The notes below the pieces were generated by a model. That model had not been told where the DNA came from. It did no database searches and worked only from the letters and a program-made list of their open reading frames with translations. Source: Saxidomus purpurata (Eukaryota; Mollusca; Bivalvia; Venerida; Veneridae). From it: a DNA stretch of 64,000 nucleotides. The DNA is taken from positions 27,615,003 to 27,679,002 of the forward strand of contig JAFMSR010000008.1 of NCBI GenBank assembly GCA_022818135.1. Reading direction: 5' to 3'. Below are positions 36,589-47,600 of this stretch, one piece after another (the first letter of the stretch is position 1; each line of letters opens with the position of its first letter). Made by a program: the position numbers and the translations under genes.

Positions 36589-37144
36589 TATTCGGTTTGT
36601 ATCTGCTGATATAGCAGAATTCTAACCTGGAGGTTTCAGCAATTCTTTCTTTACAGTTACTTGAAAGATAATCATTTAAACGGAGTTTTATAAACCTGCA
36701 TATAAATATTTTTGATAACATACTCTGTTAAAGCTATACCACCCTTTAAATTGCAACATTACTAGAAGTAAAAAAGGCTTTTTGCAGATTTTCTCTTGTG
36801 TTCAGTGACAATAAAACTATTTTACAGAATCATATGTTTTCAATCGTTATAACCACGGCAATGTTCATTATTCTAGGAGTATAAATCACTGTGAATGAAG
36901 TCTTCTCAAAATTGTTTCGTTCACTCTGATTGGTTATGTCACTTTAAAGAGTCTGCATGGTCGGATATCAAAGCTTAAAAGAAGTAAAGAAAAATCAAAC
37001 TTTTATAAGAAAAATATGGAAAGAGCTACATTGCAAGATCCGATTCGAACCAAGTACATAATATACATTTGTACTGTGCATCTTTAAACCAGAAATTTTA
37101 TTGAGATAACTGCATGTTTTAATCGTCGCTTATCTACCCCGCAG

Positions 37145-38022
37145 GTTGCAGTGTTGACCCAGACAAGGCCATGGGAGGTTTTGTGTCGCCACTCCAGAAC
37201 GCCATTGAGAATTCCTCAGAAGATATATGTTTATATCTGCTAGAACATGGTGCAGATATTAACAATAAAGGCAACTGTGATATGGAACCATTCCTCAGGA
37301 TGTGCAATATGGGGCTTTCAAAACTTGTCGATATTGGTATTCAAAAAGTCTGTGATATAAACATTACATCAAAAGACGGATTGACTGCTCTAATGTTATC
37401 AACGAAACTGTATAATTATGTATCCCAAAGATTTCTTTTTTTTCAAGTTGAGAACGTCCAGTCTGATATTGACAGTCTTACTTCCGGTGCTCGTGAACTT
37501 TACCGCAGAAGAGTCAGTGTGGTACAGAAGCTGTGCAATTCAGGATGCAATCTTGACACAACGTGTGAAATAAATAAAGATCGCATGACAGCATTATCAC
37601 TTGCACTCAGGTCTTACAATCTACCTGTTGTTGTTGTACTCCTTAAGCATGGTGCCAAGTGGGACAAAATGTGCCAAAAACTTTTTCTAGAAATGTATAT
37701 ATACCTCTGCCGATATGATAAAATCAATTCCGCAATCCTGTTTATATTGAAAAACTATATACCAAAAATTCTATTGTTGCTGGATCATAAATATCGTATG
37801 CAATTCCACAGAGACGCAGACGACAAATTTGCCGTTCCCGGTCTCAGAGACGCTTGTAGACACGTGATTCGTCGTCGTTTAAAACAATTTACAGAATCAA
37901 ACGTACTTGAAAGTACATCCATATTAACACTTATTCCGTCCCTTAACGTACCTATACTGCTCAAAAATTATTTATGTTACAATGAAATATATGAAGAAGA
38001 TTATGATAATCTAAATACCTGA
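37145..38022 (+). CDS. ASB-like gene, last exon: ankyrin repeats and SOCS box
   Basis: Acceptor CTACCCCGCAG; the split codon restores Gly, and the frame runs to TGA at 38020-38022. It encodes residues 207-498. Ankyrin repeats include PLQNAIENSSEDICLYLLEH with GADINNKG, and ALSLALRSYNLPVVVVLLKH with GAKW. Residues about 438-485 form a SOCS box: a BC-box-like PGLRDACRHVIRRRL (elongin B/C binding) and a Cul5-box-like LIPSLNVPILLKNYL. The six exons give a 498-residue protein with about eight ankyrin repeats, the usual size for ASB proteins. These recruit substrates through the repeats to a CUL5-RBX2-elongin ubiquitin ligase in the cytosol. The exact ASB number cannot be told. The Cul5 box has I-P-S instead of the common L-P-x-P. 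Confidence 0.88.
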
Positions 38023-39600
38023 AAATATAAAACGTGTCGTAGTTATCATTTCATCCATTTTAGACAAATACGTAACATCGGCAAATTCCGTCAATGGTCA
38101 GTGTGTTTCGCGTCAAAACCAAAACTAACGATGCCCAAACGGATTTTCAGTTTTGCGCATACGCCGTTAAGAGAATGCGGCTGAAGAATTTTTATAACAT
38201 AACCAATACCTCAATATAAGGGAAGAATTTAATTAGAATTTGTCTCTCCTGTGAAAGTTCCAATCATTTTATTAATGCTGGGTAAGATTAAACTATACAC
38301 CACATTACATACAGTCTGTAATGTAAAAGTTATTGTCATGCCAATTAATATCATGCATAACAAAACACATGATAGACTGTTTCCAGTTCACTTTAAGTTT
38401 TAAATTATATATAACTTTCATGTCCTCCATATTTCAAGATCATATCTTGTGGCAAATACCTGTTTAATTTAAAGGCCGACTTCACATCATAATACGTACT
38501 ACTTGGACTGTGTCCTTCATTTTGTAATCTAACCTAAATGATATCGTTCCAAAAGATGGAGACTACTTTTGGGACTACTCCAACATGTATGACCTCACAC
38601 CACTGCTGACGGGGACATAATTTCTATTAGGTCTGCAATCATTCAAGTTAAAGTGGTTGGCATAATGTCCATAAAAAGAATTCATCAAGCAGATTGTTTT
38701 CATTTAAATTCCGAATGAAAACAATTCCAAAATAAAACGTTGCAATCATGAAATAAAAGTATGGTCCTGTAAAAAAGAAATCAGTGTATAGTTCATTTAG
38801 TTTGCACATACAATTTTTAAAGAATAAGTTGTACATGTTTGTATGTACGCCGATAACTACTTTGTACACTTCCATTCAGAATTAATTTTGAAAATATCAG
38901 TCATATTCGCTGTTTATAAGGACATCGCTCCGGATATTAATTAGATTGGTACTCGTGCATCTTATTTATTGCTTATCATAAGATAATAGATAACGTAAAA
39001 ACTCCACGACATGCTCTCACACACATAATGGCGTTGTATGTAGATCTATTATAAGTAATGCGACGTTTTTTTGTAACAAAATGATAAAATAGTCTAAAAG
39101 TCGGTAGTTTGGACTGCAATTCGCGGGCATAAAAGGAATATTATAAAATGGAAACCGTAAAATACATTACATTGTATTTCCCAAGGTGGCATTTAATATT
39201 CATTCAGAATTCATCAAACCAGTGTTGTACAGCTGTTATATATCAATACGGGTCCATTTCGAAACATTACCAAAAATAAATGGTGACATATACTTTTACG
39301 GTCTTGATTCTGAGTCATTTTGGCGCCATAAAGTTATAACCTTAAAGCTTTTGTTTGTATTTTATTTCCAATGATGTCATTCATAAGAATGAAACAAGAG
39401 CTCAAGAATAGTGACGTGAAATGCAAATCTAATTAGTACAGCTTCAGCATAGATCTTCTTTTGTCTCAAACTGACCGTGAAATTGGAGATGCAGAAAATA
39501 CGAACTAATCCTACTTCATCAAATAATGAAACTTATAGTCTAAACCTTTCTTGAAATCCCTAGACATGTCACTGCAGCAACATACAAAATAAGAATACAT
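38023..39600. other. 3' flank of the ASB-like gene, intergenic
   Basis: No gene recognised. Candidate AATAAA signals on the + strand are distant (near 38730 and 38752), so the 3' UTR end is unresolved. Confidence 0.5.
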
Positions 39601-39605
39601 ATACT

Positions 39606-39756
39606 ACCCCCCCCGGGGGGGAAAAAAAAACAGGGGGGCCCCCCCCCCCCCCCCAAAAAAAAAAAAAAAAACACAAAAAAAAAAAAAAAAAAAAAAAAAA
39701 AATAAAAAAAAAAAAAAAAGTGGTTTTTTGAAAAAAAGGAGGCTTTTTCTTTCAAA

Positions 39757-39788
<32 letters not shown>

Positions 39789-39832
39789 AACGGGGGGGGG
39801 GGGAGAAAAGAAAAAAAACAAAAAAAAAATAC
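39606..39832. repeat. Mixed homopolymer block (C, G, A runs)
   Basis: Long runs of A and C with short unique islands (GTGGTTTTTTG, GGAGGCTTTTTC). ORFs here are poly-Phe artefacts. Confidence 0.9.
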
Positions 39833-39839
39833 AATGATA

Positions 39840-40625
39840 CATACATTCATGCAAAAAACATGCACGTCTCGATGGAAATGCTAAATTGAATAGCTTCTAA
39901 AGAGCAATTATATAATTTACCCAGTCAATATTCTCTGTAATAGTCGGTAATACTTAATCATACCTTAACCCCATCCAAATGTAATTTGAATTGTTGTCAT
40001 TGTAAATGATAATACCTTTGACCATAGTATGAAACATGTTTGATTTACTAATCAATGTGCGTCCAATAGTTAGCCTGTCTTACATATTTCAGTGATATGA
40101 CGTGAACAAAAATTTACAATAAACTTCATGTCAACTAGCCATGCCCGTGACATTTTCTTTCTGGTAAAGGTGCACTTTTACTGGTAATCTTGCATTAAGC
40201 GACAATGTTATTAAATTTTTGCATTTTGTTTTATGAAATTTTTTTTGTGCGCATATATGCCCTATATAATATTCGTAAGGTAATGTAGATCAGACGAATT
40301 TACTAAAAACTAATAAAAGCAATAGTATCGGCGTTAAAAAAATGTGCCGAAATGCGAAGCTAGCCAAACGGAATCTTATTAAAACTGTTATTTAGTTAAA
40401 GGCGATAAACATTAAACATATATTTTACGTTTATCCGTGACGGGCAAATAGAAAAATTAATTATTTTAATAAGGAAATTTATTTTTTTACATTAGGGGTA
40501 AATATTCTTGCATTGTTCGGTCCCTAATCGCATGTCCGTAAAAACGGAAGGGGAAAGTATTTTTAATAAAAGGCTTTCGACAAAAATTACTAATGGCAGA
40601 GAAATTAAACTAGATTTTGCTCAAT
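39840..40625. other. Intergenic between homopolymer blocks
   Basis: AT-rich sequence, nothing recognised. Confidence 0.5.
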
Positions 40626-40715
40626 TTTTTATTTTAAAAAAAAAAAAATTTTTAAGAATTTTTTTAAAATTTTCCTTTTTTTCTTTTTAAAAAAACCCCC
40701 CCCCTTTTCCCAAAC

Positions 40716-40786
<71 letters not shown>

Positions 40787-40891
40787 TCCCCTCTCAAAAA
40801 AAACAACCCCCCCCAAAAAAAAAAAAAAAAAACCCCCCCCCAAAAAAAAAAAAAATAAAATCAAACCCACCCCCCCCCCCCCCCCCCCCCC

Positions 40892-40922
<31 letters not shown>

Positions 40923-40954
40923 TTTCCCCTACCTAAAAAAAAACCCCCCCCCCC

Positions 40955-41038
<84 letters not shown>

Positions 41039-41108
41039 CCCCAAAAAAAAAAAAAAAAAAAAAAAAAACCCCCCCCCCCCCCCCCCCCCCCTAAAATAAA
41101 AAAAAAAC
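40626..41108. repeat. ~480-bp homopolymer block (A and C runs)
   Basis: Alternating long A and C runs with occasional T. Predicted ORFs are poly-Phe/poly-Gly. Probable low-quality consensus. Confidence 0.9.
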
Positions 41109-41242
41109 CCACGCGTCGAACATAGTTCGTGGTATTTTTCAAAGACAATATCGTGTTAGAATCGAAATAATAAATGCACCTCTGTATTTTATCGTGGAAT
41201 AATATACAGCCAGTCGTTCGGACTTAATCACGTATGCAAGCG

Positions 41243-41345
41243 GCCGGTTAGCTCAGTCGGGAGAACATTCGCTCTTATAACCATCTGGGCTTGCGTCCTG
41301 GCGTAAGGTGCACATTCTTTCTCACTCTGTGACATTAGACGACTT
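41243..41345 (+). mobile_element. tRNA-derived SINE (head region)
   Basis: GCCGGTTAGCTCAGTCGGGA (tRNA 5' half with A-box TTAGCTCAGTCGG), an anticodon-like CTTATAA, a degraded B-box (GGCTTGCGTCC), then GGTGCACATTCTTTCTCACT and CTGTGACATT, a common molluscan SINE body. The T-arm is broken, so it is not a working tRNA gene. Confidence 0.65.
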
Positions 41346-41607
41346 CTCACTGCAATTTACTATAAGATATAGCTATCAACCGCTTTCATATAGTCACAAT
41401 TGCGCCTACCATCATTTTTAGACACAATTCTTGCTCATTCTTGGATCTAATGATGTAAATTGAATTGAATCGGTTTTAAATGTAAAGTTAACACAACAGA
41501 ATGACGTATTACATGAAAATGCATTCAGGCCACACACACCGTGACTAGAAAGACAGAAATAACTGCAAAAGGAATAATCAGCATTTTATGTTACATGGCA
41601 TGTAAAA

Positions 41608-43672
41608 AACATTGAGTTTGATGAAGACATTTTATCTATTACAAATATTCTGAGGTTAGAACTGAATTCATGCAAATGAGAATTCTTTCACGCAAATACG
41701 AGTGATGACAACATGTCTAAACTATGGAAGTTTCTTCATTCTCTCTTGTGACATGTTCCCAATTGAAATCTTCCCACTAAACAAGTCTTATAAGGACAAA
41801 TGTACTAAACACCAGTATGTTAACTTTTTGTTTAATACAAATGACAACATGTACAAACTATGGACGTTTCTTCATTCTCTTTTGCTGCATGTCCCCCAAT
41901 AGAAATCTTTCCACTAGACAAATCTTGTAATAGGTAAAAGTCCCTAAAACAACATATTGTACAAGAAACAAAGATGTTATATTCTTTTCAAATACAAATG
42001 ATGACGTGTCCAAACTATAGAAGTTTCTTCAGTCTCTCTTGTGACATTGTCCCAAATAAAAGTCTTTTCACTAGACAGGTCTTATAAGGACACGTCACTA
42101 TAGCAACAATGATAAATGTTGTTCTATTATCGTGGCCAGCTCTGTAGTCTTGTAAGTGATCCAATGATTGAAAACGGTTTAATATAATTAGCTCATCAGA
42201 TACAACCGCATTTATTTCATTGATTTATTTCATTGCCTTTTTTCTGGATCAACAATGGTCTTGTAAAATTTCATTAGCTGGGTATTTGAAGGCATTTTTG
42301 ATGCTTCTAGTTTTAACTATTCTTTCACACATTTGCTTTAGAATTTTCAGACTGAATCAAAATATTATCTTGCATTTGCATAAAGACTAATCAGTTACAA
42401 TAAACTGCTGTTTTAGATCTTCAATCAAAGCAGTCTTAAAGCATGAATTTCTCACACATAACAGGTCGTGTTCTAGGTCCTTTGGCGGCTTTTGGTCTGT
42501 ATCTTCTGTCACGTGTATCTATCGTTGACTTTACCATCCCACGTAGATCACCTCCTCGTGCATAACTTTTGTCCAATGGATGACCCTCAATAACAGCTGT
42601 GATATCTCTCGTCAGCTGGTCCATAGACGCTGAGCTGTGGACACGCGGATGTGTTGTTTCCATATATGGACGGGTACCGTCGGCATATTCGGGTTTCACA
42701 TGGCGGCTCCAGCTATTAATAACACTCCAGTTACTAGTATATGCTGACTTGAGGAGTGGCAAATAACCTTGGCCTGACGGAGGTGATAGCCTATCTGCCG
42801 ATACAAGCTTCTCTTGAAAACATCTGTCTGAATAAATAACGTTTGATACCGACTCAGTACTGGAACTTTTCGCAATATGATTAATGTTTTGGAAACAGAC
42901 ATTTCTCTTTGCACCTTTTAACATATCACTTTTCTGCTTGATATAATTCATATAGCTCAATTTGGTGGGTACCCAACCTTTAAGCAGATAAATGGAACGC
43001 CTGTCACGAAAGAAATACATCACCCATTCGTAGTCAGGTCCGGGACGCTTGAAATTCTCTTTTGTGGTAATGTACCTGTACATGAACATGTAGTGTTGTA
43101 GATTCAGTTGCACACCTTGAACTGGCTTCCTTTCTTCATATTTTGAAAAGTCAGTTACAGGTATGACGAAATGTATTTCATCTTCTGACAGTCCACCGAT
43201 GTTCGTCATTGATTCCTCTGTTTGTTTGTTTAAACCCTCCACCTCCTGTCTCCTCGAGCACGGAACACACGTTTCAATCAACTTTCTTAGCATAGAAGAC
43301 ATTTTGCAGTGTTCATTTGTATAAAAATGCAATTATTGCAGAAATTTAGAGCTAGAGCAACGAATATCAACACAAAATACGTTAGAAACGACGTCGTTAC
43401 TATGGATCTAGAAGCAAAGTGAAGACGAGGTTGAATATTACGTCATGTCGTCGAGGTTTCTAATAATTATAATGATAATAATATTAATAATAATCTTTAT
43501 TTATAGAGTGTAACTCATTAAGTCTATGTTTAAAACAAATCTTATCTAACATGATGGGACCTTTCTGATAAAATACATAGTATAAATAAAACAACAATGA
43601 CAAGTTACGAGATTAATATGAGCAGAACTACATTCCAAAGACATAATACATTCACACTGTGTTAAAGGGACA
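41608..43672. repeat. Segmental duplication, copy 1
   Basis: Aligns in direct orientation with 45052-47805. Both start at AAAACATTGAGTTTG and end at CATTCACACTGTGTTAA. It contains the gene at 42436-43302. It lacks the ~817-bp insertion present in copy 2. Confidence 0.9.
42436..43302 (-). CDS. Tandem-duplicated gene, copy 1: 288-aa protein of unknown family
   Basis: Single-exon frame from ATG 43302 (MSSMLRKLIETCVPCSRRQE) to TAA at 42436-42438. A longer reading from 43332 would need a TTG start. The family is not recognised. A C-x-x-C pair lies near the N-terminus (CVPC). The central segment HYMFMYRYITTKENFKRPGP through YLLKGWVPTK is aromatic and basic, and identical in both paralogues, as are the last ~24 residues (RPKAAKGPRTRPVMCEKFML). 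No signal peptide or membrane helix is visible. Possible poly(A) signals (AATAAA) lie about 210-225 nt downstream at 42211-42216 and 42224-42229. Both copies being intact, with changes clustered outside the core, suggests selection. It could be an intronless gene or a retrocopy. Confidence 0.7.
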   Translation of the reverse strand: MSSMLRKLIETCVPCSRRQEVEGLNKQTEESMTNIGGLSEDEIHFVIPVTDFSKYEERKPVQGVQLNLQHYMFMYRYITTKENFKRPGPDYEWVMYFFRDRRSIYLLKGWVPTKLSYMNYIKQKSDMLKGAKRNVCFQNINHIAKSSSTESVSNVIYSDRCFQEKLVSADRLSPPSGQGYLPLLKSAYTSNWSVINSWSRHVKPEYADGTRPYMETTHPRVHSSASMDQLTRDITAVIEGHPLDKSYARGGDLRGMVKSTIDTRDRRYRPKAAKGPRTRPVMCEKFML

Positions 43673-45051
43673 TACCCTATAACTGATGTCGAACTAAATA
43701 CCCTCAACAGCATACCTAATGAATCTTTGGAAGTATTATAACGTAACCTCAAAGTTTCAGCTATGCATTCCCAGTCATTATCGATAAAATCAGCGGTTTA
43801 AAATATGATGCAGTACCGTAAACCAGTCAGTAATCTATGTAGAGTTGTTGTTGTACAATTAAAGAGGCACTCCCTATACCTAGCAGATTACATACTCGAA
43901 ACATAGATTATGTGTTCGATGAATGTGAAATTATAGATGAATACAATTTAAAAGAAGAACATATGGCGAAAAAAGCCTTATTTTACCACAATTAATACAT
44001 GTAGAGGCCTTTTGTTAGAAATCTCATTCACCCATTAATTGTACAACAACTAAACTAATATTTTTGAAAATAGCGGTTTCTATAGATGCACAGAATTCGG
44101 TTACATGTGTCTAGGGTCAAAATGAAAAATACGCAAACTGTGATTTTGATGTTATTGTGTGTATAATCACGTTTTGCAGCTCTGTTACATCTGATACAGC
44201 TCCTTTCCCTGGGGAGCTGTATTCGGTGCACATTAACGAATACAGCTCCCTTGGTATAGCGGAGCTGTATTAGAAGCAAATCATATGCAAAATCGAATAC
44301 AGCTCCCTATGTTTGCTTTATTAAAATATATAAAGAACCATAATATGTTAAAAATGTCCACAGATAGAAATTAGGTACCTTGATTGCGTAAAAACATCTA
44401 ACACATGTGCAATATACTGCATGTTACACCTATTCCGTCCGTCTATTTGTCCCACCATTTTTTTACCTTATGTTATATCGTCATATAAAAACATTGAAGA
44501 CTTATTGATGATGTTTCTCCAATATCAGCAAAAAGGTAATTAAATTCAAATTTTCATTCAACTGTCCGCCCAACATGTGCGGACAAAAAGACAGACATTC
44601 CAGGGGCTAAGTGCTGCATCCTGAATAATTGCAGTATGAATATTTGTTATTCTATAATAAATTCTTTGCCGCGTATTTGTATAAACGAATGATACGTCTT
44701 TGTTGCATCGGGTCACTTGGGTGCTCTATTCGAAAAAAAGGTACAAGCACCCCTAATACAGCTCCCATTTGATAAGGGGAGCTGTATATGTTAATGCCCA
44801 CCGGTGTATGCGTAACCGGTTTTACACAGCAATACCGGGTATGGCCAAGAAGATCCCAAATAGGCTCGATTAGGTTGAGGCCAGGATAAACGGTAGGCCC
44901 AGGCAAGGCGTTAACGTCATTTGCATTTAGGTATTGCTGCCTTAGTCGTGCCGTATGCGGACGTGCATTGTCGTGCATCAATGTGACGGGAGCATGCTGA
45001 TTAACAAATGGAACAGCTACTGGTCTTAACACCTGGTTAATGTACTCGGCA
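43673..45051. other. Spacer between duplicated genes, repeat-derived
   Basis: Contains a hairpin with arms AGTTGTTGTTGTACAATTAA / TTAATTGTACAACAAC (43844-44052), a cluster of GGGAGCTGTATT hairpins (44171-44310 and 44750-44800) and a Tc1 transposase remnant at its right edge. Confidence 0.6.
44844..45050 (-). pseudogene. Tc1-like transposase catalytic fragment
   Basis: The - strand reads VPFVNQHAPVTLMHDNARPH then TARLRQQYLN, and GPTVYPGLNLIEPIWDLLG. This is the second catalytic Asp (HDN) and the terminal Glu (N-x-I-E) of Tc1 transposases; 34 residues separate them, as in the DD34E family. The usual D-L-N-P-I-E reads G-L-N-L-I-E. The frame runs on to 44652 through unrelated hairpin sequence. 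The N-terminal two thirds is missing; the fragment stops at the edge of the segmental duplication (45052). Confidence 0.8.
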
Positions 45052-45756
45052 AAACATTGAGTTTGGTGAAGACATTTTATCTGATACAAATATTCTAAGG
45101 TTAGAACTGAATTCATCCACACGCAAATACGAGTGATGATAACATGTCTAAACTATGGACGTTTCTTCATTCTGTCTTGTGACATGTCCCCAACAGAAAT
45201 CTTTCCACTAAACCAGTCTTATAAGGACAAGTCACTATAACAACATTGATAAATGTACTTAACACCAGGATGTTTACTTTTTGTTTAATTAAAATGACAT
45301 GTCCCAACTATGGACGTTTCTTTTTTCTCTATTGTTGCATGTCCCCAAAAAAAAGTCTTTCCACTAGACACGTCTGATAAGGACACGTCACTATAGCAAC
45401 AATAATAAATATTGTTCTATTATCGTTGCCGGTTCAGTAGTCTTGTCTTTCAGTAGGTTCAAGTGATCCAATGATCGAAAACGGTTTAATATAATTAGCT
45501 CATCAGATACAACCGCATTAATTTCACTGATTTATTTCATTGCCTTTTTTCTAGATCAACAATGGTCTTGTAAAATTTCATTAGCTGGGTATTTGAAGGC
45601 AATTTTGATGCTTCTGTTTTAACGAGTCATTCTCAGTCTTTCACACATTTGCTTTAGAATTTTCAAACTGAATCAAAATATTATCTTGCATTTGCATAAT
45701 GTTGTACACTAATCAGTACAATCAACTGTTGTTTTTATTTTTTAATCAAAGCAGTC

Positions 45757-46623
45757 TTAAAGCATGAATTTCTCACACATAACAGGTCGTGTTCTTGGTC
45801 CTTTGGCGGCTTTTGGTCTGTATCTTCTGTTGCGTGTATCTATCGTTGACTTTACAATCCCACGTGGATCACCTCCTCGTGCATAACATTTGTCCAGAGG
45901 ATGACCCTCAATAACAGCTGTGATATCTCTCGTCAGCTGGTCCATAGACGCTGAGCTGTGGACACACGGGTGTGTTGTTTCCATTCCTCGACGGGTACCG
46001 TCGGCATATTCGGGTTTCACATGGCGGCTCCAGCTATAAAGATTACCCCAGTTACTAGTATTTGCTGACTTGAGAAGTGGCAAATAACCTTGGCCTGACG
46101 GAGGTGATAGCTTGCCTGCAGATACAAGCTTCTCTTGAAAACATCCGTCTGAATAAATAACGTTTGATGCCGACTCAGTACTGGAACTTTTCGCAATCTG
46201 ATTAATGTTTTGGAAACAGACATTCCTCTTTACACCTTTTAACATATCACTTTCCTGCTTAATATAAGTCATATAGCTCATTTTGGTAGGTACCCAACCT
46301 TTAAGCAGATATATGGAACGCCTGTCGCGAAAGAAATACATCACCCATTCGTAGTCCGGTCCGGGGCGTTTAAAATTCTCTTTTGTGGTAATGTACCTGT
46401 ACATGAACATGTAGTGTTCTAGATTCAATTGCGCACCATGAGCTGGTTTCCTTTCTTCAAACTTTGGAAAGTCAGTTACGGGTATGACGAAATGTATTTC
46501 ATCTTCTGACAGTCCATCGATGTCCGTCATTGATTCCTCTGTTTGTTGGTTTAAACTCTCCACCTCCTCTCTCCTCGAGCACGGAACACACCTTTCAAGC
46601 AACTTTCTTAGCACAGAATACAT
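45757..46623 (-). CDS. Tandem-duplicated gene, copy 2: 288-aa protein of unknown family
   Basis: ATG at 46623 (MYSVLRKLLERCVPCSRREE) to TAA at 45757-45759, the same length as copy 1. By hand count 36 of 288 residues differ (about 87% identity), with no indel. The central ~45 residues and the last ~24 are unchanged. Some changes are radical (P/R, Y/G, R/C), so part of the protein is free to vary. One AATAAA (45531-45536 on the complement) lies about 225 nt downstream. About 160 bp upstream of the ATG a pearl-like element has inserted, which could affect the promoter. Function unknown. Confidence 0.7.
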   Translation of the reverse strand: MYSVLRKLLERCVPCSRREEVESLNQQTEESMTDIDGLSEDEIHFVIPVTDFPKFEERKPAHGAQLNLEHYMFMYRYITTKENFKRPGPDYEWVMYFFRDRRSIYLLKGWVPTKMSYMTYIKQESDMLKGVKRNVCFQNINQIAKSSSTESASNVIYSDGCFQEKLVSAGKLSPPSGQGYLPLLKSANTSNWGNLYSWSRHVKPEYADGTRRGMETTHPCVHSSASMDQLTRDITAVIEGHPLDKCYARGGDPRGIVKSTIDTRNRRYRPKAAKGPRTRPVMCEKFML

Positions 46624-46783
46624 GTTGCAGTGTTCATTTGTATAAAAATGCAATTATTGCAGAAATACAGAGCTAGAGCAACGAATGTCAACACAAAATA
46701 CGTTAGAAACGACGTCGTTACTATGGGGCTAGAGCGATGTGAAGACGAGGTTGAATATTACGTCATGTCGTCGAGGTTTATAA

Positions 46784-47600
46784 CAAGAGCTGTCAGTAGA
46801 CAGCGCGCTCGACTATTCTCAGTGATTGACAATATAAAATAATATCCATCCTGGAACTTTAACGTAAATTCTAAGTCGAAAAAGGGGCATAATTCTGTCA
46901 AAAGGCTTGACAGAGTTATCTCCTCCTGTGTACAGGTTGGGGCATGATGGTGAACAAGTGTGCAAAGTTTCAAAGCCAGATGACAATTGAATTGGAAAAT
47001 ATTTGAGGTGGTACGCAAACTTTAACGTAAATTCTAAGTCGAAAAAGGGGAATAATTCTGTCAAAATGCTTGATACAGTGACCTCCTCCTGTGTACAGGT
47101 TGGGGGCATGATGGTGAACAAGCGTGCAAAGTTTCAAAGCCAGATGTCAATGGACTTTAAAAATATTTGAGGTGGTACGCAAACTTTAACGTAAATTCTA
47201 AGTCGAAAAAGGGGCATAATTTTGTCAAAATTCTTGATAGAGTTATCTCCTCCTGTGTACAGGTTGGGGGCATGATGGTGAACAAGCGTGCAAAGTTTCA
47301 AAGCCAGATGTCAATGGACTTTGAAAATATTTGAGGTGGTACGCAAACTTTAACGTAAACTCTAAGTAGAAAAAGGGGCATAATTTTGTCAAAATTCTTG
47401 ATAGAGTTACCTCCTCCTGTGTACAGGTTGGGGGCATGATGGTGAACAAGTGTGCAAAGTTTCAAAGCCATATGTCAATGGACTTTGAAAATATTTGAGG
47501 TGGTACGCAAACTTTAACATAAGTGGTTACGCCGACGCCGACGCCGACGCCGACGCTCGGGTGACTAGGATTGCTCTCCTTGTTCTTCGAATAGTCGAGC
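46784..47600. mobile_element. Pearl-like (Helentron-associated) element with tandem core
   Basis: Absent from copy 1 of the duplication, so the edges are exact: CAAGAGCTGTCAGTAGACAG at one end and GAATAGTCGAGC at the other, with TAA on both sides. It has asymmetric inverted ends (GCTCGACTATTC inside the left palindrome, GAATAGTCGAGC at the right), a terminal palindrome (GCTGTCAGTAGACAGC) and a core of four ~164-bp direct units starting near 46856, 47018, 47182 and 47347. This layout fits pearl elements / HINEs of bivalves (recalled from literature). Confidence 0.85.

Noticed and set aside
41243..41345. Functional tRNA gene
   Set aside because: The A-box and anticodon-like loop are present, but the T-arm is broken, acceptor ends do not pair and SINE body sequence follows.
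42696..42914. Second - strand ORF inside the duplicated gene
   Set aside because: Overlaps the 288-codon frame in another phase. Its counterpart at 46017-46223 is shorter, so it is a shadow.
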